64,000 nucleotides of DNA from positions 214,596-278,595 of the forward strand of contig NZ_FOWQ01000007.1 in NCBI RefSeq assembly GCF_900115505.1. Reading direction: 5' to 3'. Both the position numbers and the translations under genes were made by a program. This document shows positions 58,424 through 64,000 of the stretch, in pieces. Within the stretch, counting starts at the first letter, position 1. Every line of letters begins with the position of its first letter. The DNA is from Geodermatophilus dictyosporus. Its GTDB lineage: Bacteria > Actinomycetota > Actinomycetes > Mycobacteriales > Geodermatophilaceae. Under the pieces are notes generated by a model. That model was not told where the DNA came from. It searched no databases and worked only from the letters and a program-made list of their open reading frames with translations.

Positions 58424-58453
58424 ACCGTAGCCGGAGATCTCTCAGCGCTGAAG
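58424..58453 (-). promoter_or_regulatory. Carbamate kinase-barbiturase promoter with palindromic operator
   Basis: On the minus strand -10 TACGGT (58424-58429) and -35 TTCAGC (58447-58452) are spaced by 17 bases. The -35 is part of the 10-bp perfect palindrome TCAGCGCTGA (58442-58451), and the wider site CTCAGCGCTGAAG matches that between the permease and fdrA genes. Confidence 0.6.
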
Positions 58454-58535
58454 TACCCGGCAGGTCGGCGCCCGGTCCACGGCGTCCTCCGCGGGTGGAC
58501 GATGCCCCACACTGGGTGCCCGGGAGGAGGCGGCA

Positions 58536-58977
58536 GTGCGAGTCCACTTCGGCTTCGACACCCGCGCCACCCCGGCGCAGGTCCGCGAGGCGTTCACCGA
58601 CGTCGGCGACCGGCGGCTGGAGGTGTGGTCGAAGACCCTGGACCCGGCGAAGTACGAGGTCCGCGAGGCGGGGGAGGGGTGGGCGGTCGTCCGCGAGGGC
58701 AGCGCGGGCGTCCCGTTCTGGGTGCTGCTGCGCTACGAGTGGCCGACGCCGGACCGGGTCACCTGGACGCTCCTCGACAGCGACCACTGCGACCGCGGGA
58801 CGGGGGAGATCCGGATCGGCCCGCGGGACGGCGGCGGCAGTCACGTCGACGTCGCCATGCACCACTCCCGGGGCCCGGGGCCTGCGGGGCCGGGCCGTGC
58901 TGCTGGTCCAGGGCCTGGTCGGCCCGGTGGCGCTCCCGCGCGTGTGGCGCGCCGCGCTGGACCGGCTGGCCGGCTGA
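58536..58977 (+). pseudogene. SRPBCC-family gene with a one-base frameshift
   Basis: The first 112 codons encode a DUF2505-like or other SRPBCC protein (VHFGFDTRATPAQVREAFTDV...ATMHHS region reads VDVAMHHSRG). From about 58875 the original frame becomes low-complexity, while the next frame continues with GLRGRAVLLVQGLVGPVALP and a normal C-terminus to TGA at 58977. Removing one C from the run CCC at 58875-58877 restores one open frame of about 146 codons. It is either a true frameshift or a sequencing error in a GC-rich run (GGGGCCCGGGG). GGAGGAGG precedes the GTG start. Confidence 0.72.
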
Positions 58978-58978
58978 G

Positions 58979-59503
58979 TCAGCGCAGCGGGGCGGGCGGG
59001 ACGTCGTCGTCGCCGAGCGCCCGCTGGGCGAAGGCGACGTCGTGCCAGCGGCCGTCCTTCCAGCCGATCCGGGGGAGGGTGCCCACCGGCCGGAACCCCA
59101 GGGCGCGGTGGAACGCCTCGCTCGCCTCGTTGGGCAGCGTCATCCCGGCGACCGCCGTGCGGTACCCGCGCTCGGCCAGCCGCTGCAGCAGCGCCCCGTA
59201 CAGCGCGCGCCCGCCGCCGCCGCGCCGCCGTCCGGGCTCCAGGTAGACGCTCACCTCGCACGACCACTGCCACGCCGTCCGCGTCCGGAACGGGCCGCCG
59301 TAGGCGTAGCCGACGACGCGGCCGTCCTCCTCCAGCACCAGCCAGGCGTGCGACTCCTGGGCGGCGGCGATGCGGCGGCGCATCTCGGCGGGCGAGGGCG
59401 GCTCGGCCTCGAAGCTGACCGCGGTGCCGGTGACGTAGGGCGCGTAGACGGCCGCGCAGGCCGCGGCGTCGCCGTCCGTGGCGTCGCGGACGACGACCGC
59501 CAC
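58979..59503 (-). CDS. GNAT N-acetyltransferase, phosphinothricin acetyltransferase-like
   Basis: A 174-residue GNAT enzyme similar in layout to phosphinothricin and methionine-sulfoximine acetyltransferases (PAT/MddA). Markers are DAAACAAVYAPYVTGTAVSFE, VSVYLEPGRRRGGGGRALY with the acetyl-CoA pyrophosphate loop, and NEASEAFHRALGFRPVGTL. It probably acetylates the amino group of glutamine-synthetase-inhibitor-like compounds or other small amines. The GTG at 59503 lies one base before the stop of the upstream PHP gene, so the two may be co-transcribed. Confidence 0.87.
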   Translation of the reverse strand: MAVVVRDATDGDAAACAAVYAPYVTGTAVSFEAEPPSPAEMRRRIAAAQESHAWLVLEEDGRVVGYAYGGPFRTRTAWQWSCEVSVYLEPGRRRGGGGRALYGALLQRLAERGYRTAVAGMTLPNEASEAFHRALGFRPVGTLPRIGWKDGRWHDVAFAQRALGDDDVPPAPLR

Positions 59504-59504
59504 G

Positions 59505-60323
59505 TCAGCGGCGCCAGAAGTCGAAGCGGTCCCGGCCGGGACGGAAGCCGGCGGCCTCGACGACGTCGACGGCGAGGTCGAAGCGCTGGCCCACGGCGGC
59601 CGACTGGTGGGCGTCGCTGCCGAAGCTCACCGCCTCGCCGCCCTCCTCGCGGAACCAGCGCACCTGGTCGGCCGACGCCAGCGGGCTGCTGGTGTTGACC
59701 TCCAGCGCCCGTCCGGTCCCGGCGAGCGCGCGGAACACCGCCCGGTACTCCTCCTCGTAGTCCTTCTCCACGTAGCGGTGCTGGCCGCCGGGCCAGTACC
59801 GCCGGGGGAAGTCGACGTGCGCGAGCACCTGGAAGACGTCGCTGCTCTCGACCATGTCCACCACCTCGGCGAGGTAGCGGCGCATCGTGGCGTCGGCGTC
59901 GGTGTACAGCAGCTGCCCGACCCCGTAGAGCCGGTCGCCGTCGTGCAGCGAGTGCAACGAGCCGAGCACCCGGTCGACCGGGGCGTCGCGCAGGTGCGCG
60001 GCGACGCTCGCGGAGAACAGGTGCGGCTCCCCGGCCTCGACGCCGGACCAGATGCGCAGCTCGGGGTAGCGGTCGCGCACCTCGGCGAGCTCGGCCCAGT
60101 AGCCCTCGGTGTCGATGGGCTGGTGGCGCGAGGCGTGCCGGTCGACCAGCCCGAGGGTGGTGGCGCGGTCGTCGGGGCCCCACACGGTGAAGTCGAGGTG
60201 TTCGGTGAAGGCGATCGCCGGGAGGCCCAGCGCCACCGCCTTCTCGCAGGCGCGCGCCATCGTGACGGAGCTGGGCGTGTCCCAGGACCACCCGGTGTGC
60301 ACGTGGTTGTCCGGCGGCCGCAT
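59505..60323 (-). CDS. PHP-domain phosphoesterase (histidinol-phosphatase-like)
   Basis: A 272-residue PHP metal-dependent phosphoesterase. Metal-binding motifs are DNHVHTGWSWD at the N-terminus, AFTEHLDF, GVEAGEPH, LGSLHSL, AHVDFPRR, EVNTSS and SFGSDAHQ, in the order of HisK-type histidinol phosphatases. The substrate could be histidinol phosphate or another phosphomonoester. The ATG at 60323 starts the domain; an ATG three codons upstream (60332) is possible. It is divergent from recQ. Confidence 0.87.
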   Translation of the reverse strand: MRPPDNHVHTGWSWDTPSSVTMARACEKAVALGLPAIAFTEHLDFTVWGPDDRATTLGLVDRHASRHQPIDTEGYWAELAEVRDRYPELRIWSGVEAGEPHLFSASVAAHLRDAPVDRVLGSLHSLHDGDRLYGVGQLLYTDADATMRRYLAEVVDMVESSDVFQVLAHVDFPRRYWPGGQHRYVEKDYEEEYRAVFRALAGTGRALEVNTSSPLASADQVRWFREEGGEAVSFGSDAHQSAAVGQRFDLAVDVVEAAGFRPGRDRFDFWRR

Positions 60324-60389
60324 CGTCCCCATCCTGCCCGTCGTCCCCAGGTCCCGCGCGCAGAGGCCGGTCCGTCGGGGGGCCGCACC

Positions 60390-60395
60390 TAGTGT
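60390..60395 (+). promoter_or_regulatory. -10 box before recQ
   Basis: TAGTGT with 7 bases to the ATG at 60403. A GGGGG run between them could also act as a weak ribosome binding site on a short leader. Confidence 0.4.
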
Positions 60396-60402
60396 CGGGG
60401 GC

Positions 60403-62667
60403 ATGAGCACCGCCGCGCCGACGTCCGCGCTCGCCACCGAGGCCCTCGAGGTCCTGCGGGAGCTGACCGGCCGGCCCGACGCGGCGTTCCGCGAGGGTCA
60501 GGACGCCGCCGTCGCCGCGCTGGTCGAGCGGTCCGAGCGCGCGCTGGTCGTGCAGCGCACCGGGTGGGGCAAGTCGGCGGTGTACTTCGTCTCCACCGCG
60601 CTGCTGCGCCGCCGCGGAGCCGGCCCCACACTGCTGGTGAGCCCGCTGCTGGCGCTGATGCGCGATCAGGTCGCCGCCGCCGCGCGGGCCGGCATCCGCG
60701 CCGTGGAGATCTCCAGCGCCAACGCCACCGAGTGGGACGACGTCGCGCAGGCGCTGGCGGCCGACGACGTCGACGTCCTGCTGGTCTCCCCGGAGCGGCT
60801 GACCAACCCGCGCTTCCGCGAGGAGCAGCTGCCGGGCCTGGTCGCCCGCTGCGGCCTGCTCGTCGTCGACGAGGCGCACTGCGTCTCCGACTGGGGGCAC
60901 GACTTCCGCCCCGACTACCGCCGCATCCGCGACCTGCTGGGCACCCTCCCGGCCGGCACGCCGGTCCTGGCGACGACGGCCACCGCGAACGAGCGGGTGG
61001 TCGCCGACGTCGCCGAGCAGCTGGGCGCCGGAGGGGTCGGCGTGACCACGGTCCGGGGGCCGCTCGCACGCGACTCGCTGCGCCTGGGCGTGCTCCGGCT
61101 GCCCACCGACCGCGCCCGGCTGGCCTGGCTGGCCGCCCACCTCGGCGACCTGCCGGGCAGCGGCATCGTCTACGCGCTCACCGTGTCCGCGGCCGAGGAG
61201 ACGGCGTCGCTGCTGCGCGACGCCGGGCACGACGTCCGCGCCTACACCGGCCGCCTCGACGACGCCGACCGCAAGGACGCCGAGGAGGCCCTGCGGGAGA
61301 ACCGGGTCAAGGCGCTGGTGGCCACCTCGGCGCTGGGCATGGGCTTCGACAAGCCCGACCTCGGCTTCGTCGTCCACCTGGGGGCGCCGTCCTCGCCGGT
61401 CAGCTACTACCAGCAGGTGGGCCGCGCGGGCCGCGCCGTCGAGCACGCCGACGTGCTGCTCCTGCCCGGCCCCGAGGACCTCGCCATCTGGCAGTGGTTC
61501 GCCACCTCCTCCATGCCGCGGGAGGACCACGCCGCCGCGGTGCTCTCCGCGATGGCCGACGCGAAGGCGTGGTCGGTGGCGCGCCTGGAGACGGTGGCCG
61601 ACGTCCGCCGGTCCCGGCTCGAGCTGCTGCTCAAGGTGCTCGCCGTCGACGGCGCGGTGGAGCGCGTGCAGGGCGGCTGGCGGTCCACCGGCCGGCCGTG
61701 GGTCTACGACGCCGACCGCTACGCCCGCGTCGCGCGCACCCGGGAGGCCGAGCAGCGGGCGATGATCGCCTACGCGCGGCCGGTCGAGGAGGCCGGCTGC
61801 CGGATGGCCTTCCTCCAGGAGGCGCTCGACGACCCGACCGCCGCGCCCTGCGGCCGCTGCGACGTCTGCGCCGGCCCCTGGTACCCGACCGAGGTCCCCG
61901 CGGGCGCCGCCGAGGCCGCCTCCGCGGCGCTCGACCGCCCCGGCGTCGAGCTCGCGCCCCGCGCGCAGTGGCCCACCGGCGCCGACCGCCTCGGCGTCCC
62001 GGTGAAGGGGAAGATCGCGCCCGCCGAGCAGGTCGACCCCGGGCGTGCCGTCGCCCGGCTCACCGACCTGGGCTGGGGGCAGCGGCTGCGCACGCTGCTC
62101 GGTGACGACGGCGTCGGCGGCACGGTGACCCTCGACCTGGAGGCACCCGGCATCGAGGAGGACCCCGACGCCGCCTTCGACAGCAAGGACCCCGCTGCTC
62201 CCCACGACTCGCAGGCTCGCCGTGGGCCCCTGCAGCGGGGCCGCGACGTCCCCCCGGACGACGAGCTGCTGCGGGCCTGCGGCCGGGTGCTCGGCGCCTG
62301 GGACTGGGCCGAGCGGCCCGCGGCGGTGGTGGCGGTGCCCTCGCGACGCCGGCCCCGCCTGGTGGCCGGGGTGGCGCAGGGGCTGGCGCGGATGGGCCGG
62401 CTGCCCTACCTCGGTGAGCTGTCGCTGTCGCACGGGGGACCGACCGGCGGCCCGGGCGGCAACAGCGCCTTCCGGCTGGCCGGCGTGTGGCAGCGGCTCG
62501 TCGTCGGCCCGGAGCTGCGGGCCCGCCTCGACGAGCTCGGCCCCGTGCCGGTGCTGCTGGTCGACGACCTGGCCGACTCCCGCTGGACGATGACCGTCGC
62601 CGGCCGGGAGCTGCGGCTGGCCGGCGCCTCCCGGGTGCTGCCCTTCGCGCTCGCCCTGACCGCGTAG
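60403..62667 (+). CDS. recQ: RecQ-family helicase with C-terminal phosphoribosyltransferase-like domain
   Basis: A 754-residue ATP-dependent DNA helicase. The two RecA-like domains have motif I RTGWGKS (52-58), DEAHC, TATA (TTATANERV), and motifs V-VI (SALGMGFDKPD, QQVGRAGRA). A RecQ zinc-binding region follows (GCRMAFLQE, CGRCDVC). The C-terminal 200 residues differ from E. coli RecQ and end in a phosphoribosyltransferase-like core (VPVLLVDDLADSRWTM). An acidic linker with an inserted hairpin (62187-62243) separates the parts. This long form is seen in actinobacteria; it should function in recombination or replication-fork repair. Confidence 0.9.
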   Translation: MSTAAPTSALATEALEVLRELTGRPDAAFREGQDAAVAALVERSERALVVQRTGWGKSAVYFVSTALLRRRGAGPTLLVSPLLALMRDQVAAAARAGIRAVEISSANATEWDDVAQALAADDVDVLLVSPERLTNPRFREEQLPGLVARCGLLVVDEAHCVSDWGHDFRPDYRRIRDLLGTLPAGTPVLATTATANERVVADVAEQLGAGGVGVTTVRGPLARDSLRLGVLRLPTDRARLAWLAAHLGDLPGSGIVYALTVSAAEETASLLRDAGHDVRAYTGRLDDADRKDAEEALRENRVKALVATSALGMGFDKPDLGFVVHLGAPSSPVSYYQQVGRAGRAVEHADVLLLPGPEDLAIWQWFATSSMPREDHAAAVLSAMADAKAWSVARLETVADVRRSRLELLLKVLAVDGAVERVQGGWRSTGRPWVYDADRYARVARTREAEQRAMIAYARPVEEAGCRMAFLQEALDDPTAAPCGRCDVCAGPWYPTEVPAGAAEAASAALDRPGVELAPRAQWPTGADRLGVPVKGKIAPAEQVDPGRAVARLTDLGWGQRLRTLLGDDGVGGTVTLDLEAPGIEEDPDAAFDSKDPAAPHDSQARRGPLQRGRDVPPDDELLRACGRVLGAWDWAERPAAVVAVPSRRRPRLVAGVAQGLARMGRLPYLGELSLSHGGPTGGPGGNSAFRLAGVWQRLVVGPELRARLDELGPVPVLLVDDLADSRWTMTVAGRELRLAGASRVLPFALALTA
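62187..62243 (+). repeat. Palindromic element inserted in frame in recQ
   Basis: CCCCGCTGC (62190-62198) pairs with GCAGCGGGG (62232-62240), and inside them CCCACG (62201-62206) pairs with CGTGGG (62221-62226), with a 14-base loop. The coding frame stays open and gives a hydrophilic insertion beginning DPAAPHDSQARRGPLQRG, between the zinc domain and the PRTase-like domain. It looks like a dispersed palindromic repeat captured by a gene. Confidence 0.55.
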
Positions 62668-62693
62668 GACTCGTACAGGCGTTCGATCGGCGC

Positions 62694-62699
62694 TAGCCT
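62694..62699 (+). promoter_or_regulatory. -10 box giving a leaderless alkB mRNA
   Basis: TAGCCT with 6 bases to the ATG at 62706, within the 38-base gap after recQ. Confidence 0.45.
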
Positions 62700-62705
62700 C
62701 CCGTC

Positions 62706-63335
62706 ATGTCGCTCGCGCACCAGCCGTCGATGTTCGACGTCGCCGAGGAGGCCGCGCTGACACCCCTCGCCGGCCGGGTGGTGCGCCACCGGCTCAGCCG
62801 TGGTGCGTGGGTCGACCACCTGCCCGGCTGGGTGACGGGGTCCGCGGCGGTCCTCGACGTGCTGCTCGGCGACGTCGGCTGGCGCGCCGACCGGCGGCAG
62901 ATGTACGACCGCGAGGTCGCCGTCCCCCGTCTGCTGCGCTGGTACGGCCGGGACGAGGAGCTGCCGCACCCCCTGCTCACGGAGGCCCGCAGCGCGCTCG
63001 ACGCGCAGTACGCGGCCGACCTCGGTGAGCCCTTCGTCTCCGCCGGCATGTGCCTGTACCGGGACGGCCAGGACAGCGTCGCCTGGCACGGCGACCGCCT
63101 GGGCCGCAGCCGCACCCAGGACACGGTGGTGGCGATCGTGTCCTTCGGCTCGCCGCGGCCGCTGCTGCTGCGTCCCGTCGGGGGCGGCGAGACGCTCCGC
63201 TTCCCGTTGGGCCACGGCGACCTCGTCGTGATGGGGGGCTCCTGCCAGCGCACCTGGGAGCACTGCATCCCCAAGACGACCCGGCCGGTGGGACCGCGGG
63301 TGAGCGTCCAGTTCCGTCCCGCCGGCGTCGCCTGA
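62706..63335 (+). CDS. alkB: Alpha-ketoglutarate-dependent DNA repair dioxygenase AlkB
   Basis: A 209-residue Fe(II)/2-oxoglutarate dioxygenase of the AlkB family, which directly removes alkyl groups from N1-methyladenine and N3-methylcytosine. The iron ligands are His128 and Asp130 (WHGD) and His186 (WEHCIPK), and the 2-oxoglutarate-binding arginines are Arg198 and Arg204 (RVSVQFR). The N-terminal MFDVAEEAALTPLAGRVVRHR resembles the group found in actinobacteria. A leaderless promoter precedes it. It follows recQ on the same strand, so both DNA-repair genes may respond together. Confidence 0.93.
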   Translation: MSLAHQPSMFDVAEEAALTPLAGRVVRHRLSRGAWVDHLPGWVTGSAAVLDVLLGDVGWRADRRQMYDREVAVPRLLRWYGRDEELPHPLLTEARSALDAQYAADLGEPFVSAGMCLYRDGQDSVAWHGDRLGRSRTQDTVVAIVSFGSPRPLLLRPVGGGETLRFPLGHGDLVVMGGSCQRTWEHCIPKTTRPVGPRVSVQFRPAGVA

Positions 63336-63379
63336 ACCGTTCCGGCCACCTCTCCCCCGGTGTGTCCGGCCGCACCCCG

Positions 63380-63606
63380 GCACCCCTGTGCACGACCCCT
63401 CCGAGAGCGTGTATGGTCCTTCCTGCACCGAGCGAGAACGGACCGGGCCGCCAGCCTGGTCAACCGCCTCTCAGACCCCCGCGGTCGAGGGTTGCGGAGC
63501 CCGGTGTACAGTGGAGACACCGCCTCGGACGAAGGCCGAAAAGGCCGGGGTACGAGCGCGTCCGCTCCTTGAGAACTCAACAGCGTGCCGAAAGTCAGTG
63601 CCAAGT
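63380..63606 (+). promoter_or_regulatory. rRNA operon leader and promoter region
   Basis: The 367 bases between alkB and the 16S gene carry no coding sequence. Two -10-like hexamers, TATGGT (63412-63417) and TACAGT (63507-63512), suggest tandem promoters, although clear -35 boxes were not found. CTTGAGAACTCAACAGCGTG at about 63568-63587 is the actinobacterial pre-rRNA leader motif involved in processing or antitermination, and AGTCAGTGCCAAG follows. Positions are approximate. Confidence 0.6.
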
Positions 63607-63702
63607 AGTACCCCCTGTCCCGGGCCTGTGGTCTGGGGGGGATTCCTTTGGTTGATTGATCGAGATCTGTCAGGTCTCGGTTCTTCGCCTGGTTCAAGCA
63701 TC

Positions 63703-64000
63703 TACGGAGAGTTTGATCCTGGCTCAGGACGAACGCTGGCGGCGTGCTTAACACATGCAAGTCGAACGCTGAACCCTGCTTGCGGGGGGATGAGTGGCGA
63801 ACGGGTGAGTAACACGTGGGCAACCTGCCCCCGGCTCTGGGATAACTCCAAGAAATTGGGGCTAATACCGGATGTTCACCGGCTGCCGCATGGTGGTGGG
63901 TGGAAAGGGTTTCCGGCTGGGGATGGGCCCGCGGCCTATCAGCTTGTTGGTGGGGTAGTGGCCTACCAAGGCGACGACGGGTAGCCGGCCTGAGAGGGTG
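63703..64000 (+). rRNA. rrs: 16S ribosomal RNA, 5' part
   Basis: Begins near TACGGAGAGTTTGATCCTGG and continues through GGACGAACGCTGGCGGCGTGC, the V1 and V2 regions and helix 8-12 sequences such as GGCGACGACGGGTAGCCGGCC, until the window ends at 64000, so only about 300 of some 1500 bases are present. The GTGAGTAACACGTGGGCAACCTGCC stretch is typical of Actinomycetota. The exact 5' end is inferred from the usual start. Confidence 0.97.

Noticed and set aside
1..64000. tRNA genes, prophage, insertion sequences and integrases
   Set aside because: No tRNA cloverleaf pattern, phage structural gene, transposase or integrase motif was recognised. A tRNAscan and profile search would be decisive.

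Overview
This is a very GC-rich chromosomal segment (I estimate above 70% GC) from an actinomycete. It contains a partial 16S rRNA gene at the right edge with an actinobacterial leader motif, DUF222/HNH and DUF1707 proteins, many GTG starts, leaderless promoters of the TANNNT type, and a type II aromatic polyketide operon of the spore-pigment/pentangular style. The 16S start, gene content and base composition fit Geodermatophilales-like Actinomycetota, but I cannot fix the genus by eye. No prophage, insertion sequence, tRNA or CRISPR array was seen.

Layout. 1-14.8 kb holds mixed housekeeping and signalling genes: a two-component system, hydantoinase/oxoprolinase-type hyuA-hyuB, a PAS-GGDEF diguanylate cyclase, small membrane proteins, an HNH protein, a broken acetyltransferase gene, a GAF-EAL phosphodiesterase, and a secreted transglycosylase whose long leader carries a cyclic di-AMP (ydaO/yuaA-type) riboswitch. 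14.8-29.4 kb is one minus-strand operon for an aromatic polyketide. It encodes a dedicated acetyl-CoA carboxylase (fused CT beta-alpha subunits, BCCP, biotin carboxylase), ACP, aromatase, an acyltransferase-like protein that lacks its nucleophilic serine, cupin, KS-alpha, KS-beta, ABM monooxygenases (one fused to a flavin hydroxylase), P450, SchA/CurD-type cyclases and a VOC protein. Two adjacent plus-strand NarL-type regulators that both lack the phospho-acceptor aspartate (29.7-31.5 kb) are the obvious local regulators.

31.6-43.7 kb holds acyl-CoA enzymes (thioesterase with paired operators, acyl-CoA dehydrogenase, MaoC-like protein), an old yellow enzyme, a second GAF-EAL paralogue, a MarR regulator with two palindromic operators and its divergent targets, an SDR, and a two-component system facing an ABC exporter.

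43.7-58.5 kb is the most interesting part. It contains an NCS2 uracil-type permease translationally coupled to a three-subunit molybdenum hydroxylase and CoxG, divergent fdrA-DUF1116, a CoA-transferase pair, and a carbamate kinase followed by a barbiturase/cyanurate-amidohydrolase-family ring-opening enzyme. I infer an oxidative pyrimidine degradation route: uracil to barbiturate to ureidomalonate. The ureido group would then be released phosphorolytically as carbamoyl phosphate, by analogy with oxalurate cleavage by FdrA-family proteins, and used to make ATP. A shared palindromic motif (core TCAGCGCTRAA) lies in the fdrA/permease intergenic region and over the carbamate-kinase promoter, which supports co-regulation of the two halves.

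58.5-64 kb holds a frameshifted SRPBCC gene, a GNAT acetyltransferase, a PHP phosphoesterase, a RecQ helicase with a C-terminal phosphoribosyltransferase-like domain and an in-frame hairpin insertion, AlkB, and the start of an rRNA operon.
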